Below are positions 1 to 5,105 of a stretch of 25,282 bases of DNA, piece by piece. Source of the DNA: a virus. The notes beneath the pieces are model-generated. The model saw only the letters and a list, made by a program, of their open reading frames with translations. It did no database searches and was not told where the DNA came from. Numbering within the stretch: position 1 is the first letter of the stretch; each line of letters opens with the position of its first letter. The stretch is from the IMG/VR virus record IMGVR_UViG_3300010373_000471, positions 1 through 25,282 of that record. The stretch is one strand, 5' to 3'. The translations under genes and the position numbers were made by a program.

Positions 1-29
1 CTGGCGCTTTACCACGGAGCTACACGGAC
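1..29 (-). tRNA. tRNA, 5' part only (truncated by window edge)
   Basis: On the minus strand the first 29 bases read as a 7-nt acceptor half (GTCCGTG), the TA at positions 8-9, a D-stem GCTC, a D-loop CGTGGTAAA with the conserved GG, and a closing GCGC. The anticodon arm lies outside the window, so the isotype cannot be read. The base at position 14 is C instead of the usual A, so the tRNA could be degenerate or phage-encoded. It lies downstream of the leftward small-gene chain and could be part of a phage tRNA set or a host tRNA at an attachment site. Confidence 0.55.
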
Positions 30-40
30 CTATCATCTGC

Positions 41-121
41 TTACCACGTCTTAGTATGGCCTGCCTTAATCACCCAAAACGCGCAAAAACGCGTGGCGCC
101 CGTATTCGATTGCTCAGCCAT
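41..121 (-). CDS. 26-aa microprotein, function unknown
   Basis: A 26-codon frame begins MAEQSNTGA and ends in TAA. Its ATG overlaps the stop of the preceding gene by 8 nt (ATGGCTGA). A Shine-Dalgarno sequence (GAGAGGATT) lies about 5 nt upstream. Its first codons match the 24-aa frame at 1737-1811: both contain a GATYGAATACGG-type stretch giving S-N-T, and both follow the start pattern of the whole leftward chain. The remainder is aromatic and basic (FCAFWVIKAGHTKTW). I do not recognise a family. It could be a genuine phage microprotein or the decayed head of a lost gene that kept its start module. Confidence 0.4.
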   Translation of the reverse strand: MAEQSNTGATRFCAFWVIKAGHTKTW

Positions 122-335
122 TGATAATCCTCTCGAACCGGCCATCCATGAACTCGTAGGTTGGCCGCACCCAGACGACGCCGCCTGTCTCGGCTTGGTA
201 GATCGTCACCTGTTGGTCATCGAGCCGTTCGCTCTCAGCCGTCTGGAAGCAACCGGTGCCAATCTCGATGTAGACGGTGCCGCGTTTCTTGTGCCGCCAG
301 CGCGGGCGCGCCGTTTCAGTCTCGGGCTTGCTCAT
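114..335 (-). CDS. DUF1653-like small protein
   Basis: A 73-aa protein. The core (residues 12-70) reads RHKKRGTVYIEIGTG, then a central VTIYQAETGGVVWVRP segment and an EFMDGRFERI end. This pattern, K-x-G-x-x-Y, then V-x-Y-x-x-x-x-G and W-V-R-P-x-x-E-F-x-D-G-R-F, resembles DUF1653-like proteins common in phages and proteobacteria. Their function is unknown; a small beta-sheet fold is expected. The ATG overlaps the upstream stop by 4 nt (ATGA), and an AAGGGTG element precedes it. The first ten residues (MSKPETETAR) belong to the recurrent start module; the DUF-like part starts after them. Confidence 0.75.
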   Translation of the reverse strand: MSKPETETARPRWRHKKRGTVYIEIGTGCFQTAESERLDDQQVTIYQAETGGVVWVRPTYEFMDGRFERIING

Positions 336-556
336 GACAGCACCCTTATAACTGCCGCATAGATGATGACACCTACGACGAACGCGGCTCCCGCCAGGAA
401 CAGGCCGAACATGATCCTAGCCTCGATGGGGAACTTGTCTCCCATCGTTATCGGGCTGCCGTCCTCCGTGGTTGCGGGTTGATCTAACCAGCCCGGAGTG
501 CGAGCCCATTCCTCCAATCGAGCAACGCGCGCCTCGATGTCGGCCGTTTCAGTCAT
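332..556 (-). CDS. Small single-span membrane protein
   Basis: A 74-aa protein starting MTETADIEARVARLEEWAR. The N-terminal 20 residues are amphipathic helix and possible coiled coil. The C-terminal third (about residues 48-72) is one hydrophobic segment, FGLFLAGAAFVVGVIIYAAV, so the protein is probably anchored with its C-terminus in the inner membrane. I chose the internal ATG at 556 over one 18 nt upstream because AGGAGCAAGGCCC is a well-spaced ribosome site and the start then matches the shared MTETA module. It overlaps the preceding stop by 8 nt. No family recognised; a small phage membrane effector is possible but not shown. Confidence 0.7.
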   Translation of the reverse strand: MTETADIEARVARLEEWARTPGWLDQPATTEDGSPITMGDKFPIEARIMFGLFLAGAAFVVGVIIYAAVIRVLS

Positions 557-812
557 GGGCCTTGCTCCTGACATCAGGAGGCTCGGGGAACTCCGCCAAC
601 ATGACGTGCGTGTAGTAGACGAGGCCGCACATACTCTTCCCGATGATTAGACCATCGCCATCGAGTAGAGCTTCGTCCGTTGCCATCTTCTGCGTGCCAT
701 CCTCGTTCCACCACCAGACCAGAGGATCGCCTTCTGGATTCCCACGGAAGTCCTCTATGCGGACCCACACGCCGGGCGGCGTCGGTGCGGCCGTTTCCGG
801 ATCATTCGGCAT
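549..812 (-). CDS. Hypothetical phage protein, 87 aa
   Basis: The product starts MPNDPETAAPTPPG (shared start module plus a proline-rich linker) and continues with a beta-rich, tryptophan-rich body: VWVRIEDFRG, then DPLVWWWNEDG, then VYYTHVMLAEFPEPP at the end. The layout resembles small phage proteins that carry a W-x-x-I-x-x-x-P or W-W-N-E-D pattern, but I cannot assign a family. The ribosome site GAGGGGTGTAACCA before the ATG is nearly identical to the one before 2807. The start overlaps the upstream stop by 11 nt (ATGCCGAATGA). Confidence 0.7.
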   Translation of the reverse strand: MPNDPETAAPTPPGVWVRIEDFRGNPEGDPLVWWWNEDGTQKMATDEALLDGDGLIIGKSMCGLVYYTHVMLAEFPEPPDVRSKAHD

Positions 813-1140
813 TGGTTACACCCCTCTTCATCGCTTCCTCGGTGAATGCTTCTGGAATCAGTGCCTCGATCTTCCGAGCGATCTCGTCTCCGACGCCGCC
901 CCATAGATCGTCCATTGCCTCGTCAATCTCAGGACTATCATCGGCAACCCCCCTAATGCGCTTGAACTTCTGGCAAAGGACGATGGCGAACCCTTCGATC
1001 TTGTGAAGCCGACGAAGCTCGCGCTCGACCTCCAGCACGGCAGTTCGCATCTCCTTCGTCGTGCTGAACGTCTGGCAGTCGTCATCGCACAGCTCAATGA
1101 GATGCGCCCATGCCTCAAGCTGCTTGACCGAGCGGGCCAT
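802..1140 (-). CDS. Hypothetical helical protein, 112 aa
   Basis: The start is ATG at 1140 with GGAGG 8 nt upstream; a longer in-frame version to 1281 would overlap the preceding gene and has no ribosome site. The protein is mostly helical and charged (MARSVKQLEAWAHLIEL, then VLEVERELRRLHKIEG, then EIDEAMDDLWGGVGDEIARKIEALIPEAF). It has two cysteines in the CDDDC segment. It is one of the few genes in this chain that does not begin with the shared M-x-x-x-E-T-A module. No domain recognised. It is separated from the upstream gene by 19 nt and overlaps the downstream start by 11 nt. Confidence 0.7.
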   Translation of the reverse strand: MARSVKQLEAWAHLIELCDDDCQTFSTTKEMRTAVLEVERELRRLHKIEGFAIVLCQKFKRIRGVADDSPEIDEAMDDLWGGVGDEIARKIEALIPEAFTEEAMKRGVTNAE

Positions 1141-1159
1141 CAGTTCAGCCTCCGTTTGC

Positions 1160-1357
1160 TTAATCCACCAGCACGGCACCGGCTTCACCGCAATCCTGCA
1201 TCTCGTAGGCAGACGGGCAGGCATCGCACTCACGTCCGTCCGGCAGTTTGCCGTAGCCGCCATTGCAGCAATTATTCCCACACTTGCCGCAAACCACCAT
1301 GCGTCCGCACATCGGACAGTCCGACCAATAGTGTTCGGCGGTTTTCGTATCGCTCAT
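1160..1357 (-). CDS. Cysteine-rich zinc-ribbon-like protein
   Basis: A 65-aa protein starting MSDTKTAEHYW. Residues 14-50 hold C-P-M-C-G-R-M, C-G-K-C-G-N-N-C-C and C-D-A-C motifs. Four CxxC or CC groups suggest one or two structural zinc sites, as in small phage zinc-ribbon proteins that bind nucleic acid or host proteins. The ATG overlaps the stop of the previous gene by 4 nt. AGGA with a GATGTCAGGAACATG context provides the ribosome site, and this stretch resembles the one before the start at 556. The partner or target cannot be told from sequence. Confidence 0.65.
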   Translation of the reverse strand: MSDTKTAEHYWSDCPMCGRMVVCGKCGNNCCNGGYGKLPDGRECDACPSAYEMQDCGEAGAVLVD

Positions 1358-1626
1358 GTTCCTGACATCCTCGAATAGTCATGCGCTCGGCGCGGGCATC
1401 CGAACCCCTTGCACGTCTGCTCGGCTCCCGCTGGACAGACGCAGCCGTGCGCGCCAATCAGAGACGCGACATCTCTGGACGGGCTCTTGACGGTCAAAGC
1501 CTCCAGAGATTCAAGCCGGCGGCGGATGTCCTCTAGGACAGCTCCGATCAGAAAGCCGGGCGGCGGCTTCGGCTCATCGGATGGTGAATAGGTCGCCGTA
1601 TCCGATTGCGACTTTGTTTCTGACAT
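1354..1626 (-). CDS. Hypothetical protein with C-terminal four-cysteine cluster, 90 aa
   Basis: The frame is open upstream to 1740, but ATG at 1626 has the good ribosome site (GGGAGGGAATATAGG) and starts MSETKSQSDTAT, matching the chain's start module. Residues 13-24 are a Pro/Ser linker. Residues 25-47 form a helix (FLIGAVLEDIRRRLESLEAL). Residues 61-80 hold C-V-C-P-A-G-A-E and C-K-G-F-G-C-P-R-R, four cysteines likely to bind a metal. No family name can be given. The 110 nt upstream, to the 24-aa frame, are GC-rich with C/G runs and no clear gene. Confidence 0.65.
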   Translation of the reverse strand: MSETKSQSDTATYSPSDEPKPPPGFLIGAVLEDIRRRLESLEALTVKSPSRDVASLIGAHGCVCPAGAEQTCKGFGCPRRAHDYSRMSGT

Positions 1627-1736
1627 CCTATATTCCCTCCCTACCCCGACGACGGCCGGGGACAATCCGGGGACGCCCGGCACCGGGGACTGATCAGCCT
1701 CGGTGTTATTCAGACCCGAGGAACGCGAGAGCGGCC

Positions 1737-1811
1737 TCAAATCCAGACCCCGCCCATTGTGGCGGGGTTCTGTGTTTCGGCCGTATTCGATCGCTCAGTC
1801 TTTGCTGACAT
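1737..1811 (-). CDS. 24-aa microprotein, function unknown
   Basis: The frame begins MSAKTERSNTAET and ends GGVWI before TGA. AGGGAGAG lies 6 nt before the ATG, and the start overlaps the stop of the gene at 1795-1986 by 17 nt. The N-terminus has the shared S-N-T-A-E-T motif. The second half is encoded by a perfect 8-bp inverted repeat, so this may be a translated leader or terminator stem and not a functional protein. Similar in size and start sequence to 41-121. Confidence 0.35.
   Translation of the reverse strand: MSAKTERSNTAETQNPATMGGVWI
1747..1768. repeat. Perfect 8-bp inverted repeat (hairpin) inside a micro-ORF
   Basis: ACCCCGCC and GGCGGGGT are separated by 6 nt. The stem is strong and GC-rich. 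No run of T follows on either strand, so a classical Rho-independent terminator is unlikely. It sits between the 24-aa frame's start and stop, inside the leftward transcript. It could attenuate or stabilise RNA at this break in the overlapping gene chain. Confidence 0.5.
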
Positions 1812-1986
1812 ATCGCTCTCCCTTCATCGCCTTCGCGGTGGCGCGTGCCGCCGCGCGAGCGATCCCGTATTCCTTCGCTCCCCAGGCGCGCTGGCCCATC
1901 GGACGGGACGCGACGTAATCCGCAGCGCACTCGATCCCGCACTCAATGGCGTCCTCGATCTCGGCAGTTTCTGGTTTGTCAGACAT
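1795..1986 (-). CDS. Hypothetical small protein, 63 aa
   Basis: ATG at 1986 is chosen because GAGGATGTC precedes it and the product begins MSDKPETAEIEDAIECG. The longer frame up to 2091 would overlap the neighbouring gene. Residues 8-30 form an acidic helix with two cysteines, and residues 40-58 an alanine-rich basic helix (YGIARAAARATAKAMKG). No family recognised. The start overlaps the upstream stop by 8 nt (ATGTCTGA). Confidence 0.6.
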   Translation of the reverse strand: MSDKPETAEIEDAIECGIECAADYVASRPMGQRAWGAKEYGIARAAARATAKAMKGERYVSKD

Positions 1987-2212
1987 TGGCGACATCCTCA
2001 TGCACGGGAAGCATCGGAATATCCTTCCAATAGACAATGCGACTTTCCGGAAATCCGATTCCGGTGCTCCTCCATGGGTATCGTGGATCACCAGCAGACC
2101 ACCACACGACCAAAGGCTCGAATGAACCGTCGTTCAGATCGTAGGCCGCGAGGATGGATGTTCCGTCGCGCGGGGCCGTCGAGATAGGCCGCCAACCTGC
2201 CGTATCCGTCAT
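1979..2212 (-). CDS. DUF551-like phage protein
   Basis: A 77-aa product starting MTDTAGWRPISTAPRDGTSI. The pattern W-x-P-I-x-T-A-P-x-D-G-T followed by a hydrophobic strand, a V-V-W-W pair and a closing Y-W-x-x-I-P-x-L-P is typical of DUF551 and related phage proteins whose role is unknown. The ribosome site and start (GGGAGCAAACGCC-ATG) clearly resemble those at 556. The start overlaps the previous stop by 4 nt. An in-frame ATG 18 nt upstream is less well placed. Confidence 0.75.
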   Translation of the reverse strand: MTDTAGWRPISTAPRDGTSILAAYDLNDGSFEPLVVWWSAGDPRYPWRSTGIGFPESRIVYWKDIPMLPVHEDVANV

Positions 2213-2439
2213 GGCGTTTGCTCCCGGCACCCGCGCTCATAAGCGGCTTGAAGGTTCAGCCAGAACTCGGCCGTCGTGCCCTGCGACCGTGAAAGGATTC
2301 CCGCAATCTCCGGTGTCATCTTTGCCTGCATCCTATGTAGGACTTCCCAGGGGCTCATCGGCTTGATGCCAGCCTCTATCAATGCGTCGCCTGGCATAGG
2401 ACGATCGTCGGCGGGCGCGGTTTGTGAATCATTGGGCAT
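2209..2439 (-). CDS. HigA-like antitoxin fragment lacking an evident HTH
   Basis: A 76-aa protein. Residues 1-13 are the shared start module (MPNDSQTAPADD). Residues 15-22 (MPGDALIE) look like the H-P-G-E-x-L-x-E opening of HigA/VapI-type XRE antitoxins. Residues 41-69 (MTPEIAGIL, then TTAEFWLNLQAAYERG) match the C-terminal half, with the characteristic A-E-F-W-L-N-L-Q-x-x-Y. Between them only about 20 residues remain where the family has its complete helix-turn-helix. No HigB-like toxin gene is adjacent. Seen: the end motifs and the short middle. Inferred: a decoy or anti-toxin protein that no longer binds DNA, or a decayed antitoxin. The start overlaps the upstream stop by 11 nt. Confidence 0.6.
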   Translation of the reverse strand: MPNDSQTAPADDRPMPGDALIEAGIKPMSPWEVLHRMQAKMTPEIAGILSRSQGTTAEFWLNLQAAYERGCREQTP

Positions 2440-2578
2440 TGATGAGTGTCCTAGCTGCGCGTGCGAAGCGCCAGAAGCCACAACCCGGATTTGTTCGGTA
2501 AACCCACTCTCCAGGGAATACGGTTGACGGTCTTATTTCCCAGAATAAGGGGCGGCAGCCATTCAAAGGATCAGACAT
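2429..2578 (-). CDS. Hypothetical protein, 49 aa
   Basis: A complete 49-codon frame starts MSDPLNGCRPLFWEIRP, continues with PGEWVYRTNPGCGFWRFARAA and ends before TGA at 2429. It fills exactly the 130-nt gap between its neighbours. Its ATG overlaps the upstream stop by 8 nt (ATGTCTGA) and its stop overlaps the downstream start by 11 nt, the same junction geometry as the rest of the chain. The protein is rich in Trp, Arg and aromatics with two cysteines. No family recognised. Its fit into the overlap chain is the main reason to consider it real. Confidence 0.6.
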   Translation of the reverse strand: MSDPLNGCRPLFWEIRPSTVFPGEWVYRTNPGCGFWRFARAARTLINAQ

Positions 2579-2807
2579 AGCTCATCTCCATCCTGATCGC
2601 CTCGTAGATCGAGTAGCCGTCCTCGGCGTAGGCGTCCCATACCGAGCGCGGCGTCTGCGCCCAGATGTGGAAGCGCGTTGCGTCACGCTCCAGACCTTCA
2701 TGGGGGCCGAAGCCGCCGCGCGAGGATGCGTCGGCGCGCTGAAAGCCGAGCGCGAGCAAGCCTTCGCATCCGGGCTGGCACATGGCCGTATTCGGATCAG
2801 TGCTCAT
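2571..2807 (-). CDS. Hypothetical protein, 78 aa
   Basis: It starts MSTDPNTAMCQPGCEGLLALGF (shared start module followed by a C-x-x-x-C) and ends with RFHIWAQTPRSVWDAYAEDG and a short helix. The ribosome site GAGGGCTGTCACCA before the ATG is almost the same as the one at 812. The start overlaps the previous stop by 11 nt. No domain could be named. Confidence 0.65.
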   Translation of the reverse strand: MSTDPNTAMCQPGCEGLLALGFQRADASSRGGFGPHEGLERDATRFHIWAQTPRSVWDAYAEDGYSIYEAIRMEMSYV

Positions 2808-3000
2808 TGGTGACAGCCCTCAGCGTTGACTTGTAGGCGGACAGTGAGCCGTCGCCGAACTCTGTCCGCTCGATGCTTTCGAGGTAGACGATCTCGTCAG
2901 TGAGCCACGCGACAATGCCATCTCGCGCCACGGTCGGGCGCCTCTTGTGCTCACGAAGGAAGGGCTCGGCTACGCGGTAGCCCGGTTCGGTTTCAACCAT
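2797..3000 (-). CDS. Hypothetical protein, about 67 aa
   Basis: The frame is open to 3183 but overlaps the gene at 2993-3220. I place the start at the ATG at 3000 (MVETEPGYRVAEPF). GGAG lies 9 nt upstream, and the 8-nt overlap ATGGTTGA has the same geometry as other junctions here. ATGs at 3006 and 3015 are alternatives. The body is RPTVARDGIVAWLTDEIVYLES and a C-terminal LSAYKSTLRAVTNEH. No family recognised; the length and charge pattern suggest a small mixed alpha/beta protein. Confidence 0.6.
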   Translation of the reverse strand: MVETEPGYRVAEPFLREHKRRPTVARDGIVAWLTDEIVYLESIERTEFGDGSLSAYKSTLRAVTNEH

Positions 3001-3220
3001 GACCATGTGCTCCATACTTTGCCCGGCGCGTCGCCCATGCACGGGCTCTAATCTCCGCCTCCACACCCGGAAGTTTGGGTGACGCCTTCTTCCTGGAGGG
3101 ATAGAGGTCAGGTCCATCATCAAGCCCGCTGTTGTCCGCCTTGTGATCGTGCGGAAATGACGTTTCGTAGCCGCAGCCGGCACAGACGTGCTTTGGTGCC
3201 GTTTCTGATTTCTCGGTCAT
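2993..3220 (-). CDS. Small protein with N-terminal zinc-binding-like motif, 75 aa
   Basis: The product starts MTEKSETAPKHVCAGCGYETSFPHDHKAD. The C-x-x-C at residues 13-16 with H-x-H at 24-26 could form one zinc site. The C-terminal half is basic (RKKASPKLPGVEAEIRARAWATRRAKYG). A short nucleic-acid-binding protein is plausible but unproven. It begins 3 nt after the upstream stop, with GTGGAGTGTGAGG as ribosome site, so translation is probably coupled to the PAPS-reductase-like gene. Confidence 0.65.
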   Translation of the reverse strand: MTEKSETAPKHVCAGCGYETSFPHDHKADNSGLDDGPDLYPSRKKASPKLPGVEAEIRARAWATRRAKYGAHGHG

Positions 3221-3223
3221 TCC

Positions 3224-4102
3224 TCACACTCCACAGTGGCCGTCCATGCACGGCCGCATGATGTCCTCGTATGTCAGGTCGAGCCGGCCTTGGTCGCGAA
3301 CCGTGCGCGCCATCGTGGCATAGTCCTCCCGATCGGCTCGGAACGTCCCGCCCGCGCCGGCCCCGTGCGGCAGTGCCTCCATGTCTTGCCACCAACGCAT
3401 CCGGTCGGGATGTTCCAGCAGCATCCGCTCGATAGCGGCGCGGCTCTTGAGGAAGCAGCCGTCACAGTTTCCTTCCCAGGAGCCGCTCAGCGCGAGATCG
3501 AAAGGCTGGGATTTCCAGAAGCCAATCACATCCAGAACGTCGATACCGGCAGCCGCGAGAGGACAGGCGTTGTGCCAACGGTCTTTCTTCGTGCGCTCCC
3601 GATCCAGCGCGCGCTCTACGCGCTTCGGCTCATCGGCACGAAGCCCGACCAGGCTTGTCCAATGCTCCCATCCAATCTGGCGTAGGAACCGCTTCTGCGT
3701 CCTGATCTTGAGTTCGATCGTGCAGAACCGTGAAACCGGATTGGGCAGCATGGATTTGCTGCGAAGCAGCGCCTCGAACGGCTCGCCGTTGCGACTGGCG
3801 CTGTTGTGCGAAACTTCAACCACGGATGGACCACCCGGCGCCCAGCGATATTCGAGCCAATGGACATGCACGTTCCAAGCTGCGGCGCAGTCGCGAACGA
3901 AGTCGAGCGTTGCAGGCATCTCACGGCCGGTGTTCGCGAAGCAGACCAGCACGTTATCTGGCAGAGTGCCGCCGTGGGACTGAAGGATGCGCCAGAGCAT
4001 GTATGCGCTGGTCCTGCCTCCCGAGAACGAGACCACCGCAGGCCCGGTGATGAAGAACGGATCGGCCTTTGCGTCGATCTGGATGGGCGTGAGAGAGTTC
4101 AC
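3224..4102 (-). CDS. PAPS reductase / DndC-like PP-loop protein
   Basis: A 292-aa adenine-nucleotide alpha-hydrolase-like protein. Visible motifs: PP-loop SFSGGRTS at 25-32, FANTGRE at 55-61, CTIELK at 127-132, GLRADEPKR at 153-161, and cysteine pairs at NCDGC (213, 216) and CMDGHC (285, 290), which could hold an iron-sulfur cluster as in DndC-type enzymes. Family knowledge: these proteins activate sulfate or use ATP in sulfur transfer. Phages often carry a stand-alone copy of unclear role. No DndB/D/E-like partner is seen here. The start is GTG at 4102, overlapping the recombinase stop (GTGA), with AAGGAG upstream. Confidence 0.85.
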   Translation of the reverse strand: MNSLTPIQIDAKADPFFITGPAVVSFSGGRTSAYMLWRILQSHGGTLPDNVLVCFANTGREMPATLDFVRDCAAAWNVHVHWLEYRWAPGGPSVVEVSHNSASRNGEPFEALLRSKSMLPNPVSRFCTIELKIRTQKRFLRQIGWEHWTSLVGLRADEPKRVERALDRERTKKDRWHNACPLAAAGIDVLDVIGFWKSQPFDLALSGSWEGNCDGCFLKSRAAIERMLLEHPDRMRWWQDMEALPHGAGAGGTFRADREDYATMARTVRDQGRLDLTYEDIMRPCMDGHCGV

Positions 4103-4782
4103 TTCTTCTCCTTAGCAGCACGTTCAATGGCATCCATGCGCCGCATAATCGTCACTTTGGAATAGCCCAGCTCTTTTGCAGCCGCAGCCAAGGCGCCAGC
4201 CTTGAGCAACCCTCCGTGCTTCTTGACAACGGCCGCCACGTCCTCATCCGAGATGCGCTTGGCAACGCCCCCCGTTACCCCGCGCTCACGAGCTTTCTGT
4301 AGCCCGTGCATGGTGCGTTCCAAGCTCCATTCCCGCTCGAATTGCGCCACGGTCAGGAGGATGTGGAAGATCAGCCGCCCCGCTGTGGTGCCCGTGTTGA
4401 TGTCCTGCGCGAGCGCCTTGAGTGTCACGCCCTTCTCGCGGAGTTGCGCCTCGATCTCGATCACTTCCTTGAGGTTGCGGCCCAGCCGATCGAGGCTATG
4501 GACAACGAGGATGTCGCCTTCCCGCAGGTCCATCCAGCAGTATTGCCAGCCGACCCGATCCATATTCTTGCCGCTCGCCTTGTCGCTAAAGATGTTCACG
4601 GCGGCCACGCCATACTTCACCAGTTCATCGACTTGGCGTTGCAAGGACTGCTCTGACGTGCTCACGCGGGCGTAGCCGACCATGTGCGGATCGTCTGGCC
4701 CCTTCTCCCTATCCTTCACGGTGGAGGTGAGGATTGGGACGATCCGAGGCTTGCGTTTTCGGGTTTTCCGGGGTGCCTTCAT
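4099..4782 (-). CDS. Serine recombinase (resolvase/invertase family)
   Basis: A 227-aa protein from ATG 4782. Residues 35-45 (VGYARVSTSEQ) contain the nucleophile Ser41 and Arg39. HSLDRLGRN at 95-103 supplies the conserved Asp/Arg residues of the catalytic domain. Residues 104-170 contain the long E-helix region, and 176-217 a Hin-type HTH (ISDEDVAAVVKKHGG to GYSKVTIMRRM). A basic 33-residue extension precedes the usual start. ATG at 4683 (MVGYARV) is a real alternative, and neither start has a strong ribosome site. It could invert DNA, resolve multimers or integrate; no pair of recombination sites was found. The open frame up to 5346 is antisense to other genes and is not included. Confidence 0.85.
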   Translation of the reverse strand: MKAPRKTRKRKPRIVPILTSTVKDREKGPDDPHMVGYARVSTSEQSLQRQVDELVKYGVAAVNIFSDKASGKNMDRVGWQYCWMDLREGDILVVHSLDRLGRNLKEVIEIEAQLREKGVTLKALAQDINTGTTAGRLIFHILLTVAQFEREWSLERTMHGLQKARERGVTGGVAKRISDEDVAAVVKKHGGLLKAGALAAAAKELGYSKVTIMRRMDAIERAAKEKK

Positions 4783-4810
4783 GCTTACGGGGTAGCACTT
4801 CCCGCCATCC

Positions 4811-4832
4811 GATGCAACATTTCTGTTGCGTC
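4811..4832. promoter_or_regulatory. Palindrome 1 in the divergent control region (operator candidate)
   Basis: GATGCAACA and TGTTGCGTC flank a 4-nt centre and match at 8 of 9 positions. The right arm covers the -35 element of the rightward promoter. This is a typical site for a dimeric HTH repressor. The regulator is unknown; the HTH protein at 5106-5312 is the nearest candidate. Confidence 0.5.
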
Positions 4833-4854
4833 CATCCTCGGGGTTCTGTATAAG
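4826..4854 (+). promoter_or_regulatory. Rightward sigma70-like promoter
   Basis: TTGCGT (4826-4831), a 17-nt spacer and TATAAG (4849-4854) lie 45 nt upstream of the first rightward gene. Both boxes are overlapped by inverted repeats, which suggests repression. The opposite strand has TATACA in the same area with only a weak -35, so leftward transcription of the recombinase may start nearby too. Confidence 0.5.
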
Positions 4855-4874
4855 AATGGGCAAGCGATACAGAA
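4844..4874. promoter_or_regulatory. Palindrome 2 in the divergent control region (operator candidate)
   Basis: TTCTGTAT (4844-4851) and ATACAGAA (4867-4874) form a perfect 8-bp inverted repeat with a 15-nt spacer. The left arm overlaps the -10 box and the right arm lies just past the expected transcription start, so binding would block the rightward promoter. Confidence 0.5.
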
Positions 4875-4898
4875 ACACCAGCTTCGGAAGCGCCCCAC

Positions 4899-5099
4899 AT
4901 GACCGAGTTCCAGAAGTTCCTCCGCAAGCTCTCCGATTGCCGCTTGGAGCAAGAGATTGAGCGTGCCGAAGTAAGCCTCGCGGAAGCACACGCGGAGACT
5001 GCGTGGACCGCCAAGGAGCGCTCTCGCAATCTCGATACAGCCAAGTGCCTGTGCCAAGCCTTGCAGGCTGAAAGCCAGCGTCGGACGGCGCAACACTAA
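4899..5099 (+). CDS. Small helical protein, 66 aa
   Basis: It starts MTEFQKFLRKLSDCRLEQEIERAE and stays helical and highly charged to the end (LAEAHAETAWTAKERSRNLD, QALQAESQRR). A coiled-coil dimer is likely. It is the first gene behind the palindrome-covered promoter, which is the usual place for a phage early regulator or anti-repressor, but no DNA-binding motif is visible. GGAAG about 7 nt before the ATG is the ribosome site. Family not recognised. Confidence 0.65.
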   Translation: MTEFQKFLRKLSDCRLEQEIERAEVSLAEAHAETAWTAKERSRNLDTAKCLCQALQAESQRRTAQH

Positions 5100-5105
5100 C
5101 CCCGG

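Noticed and set aside
93-1365. Several rightward open frames opposite the leftward chain
   Set aside because: They lack ribosome sites and overlap the well-organised leftward genes, whose overlaps and start modules are strong evidence for the minus strand.
2530-2550. CTTATT/AATAAG hairpin as a terminator
   Set aside because: The stem is only 6 bp and AT-rich, has no T run in the right place, and lies within the 49-aa frame.
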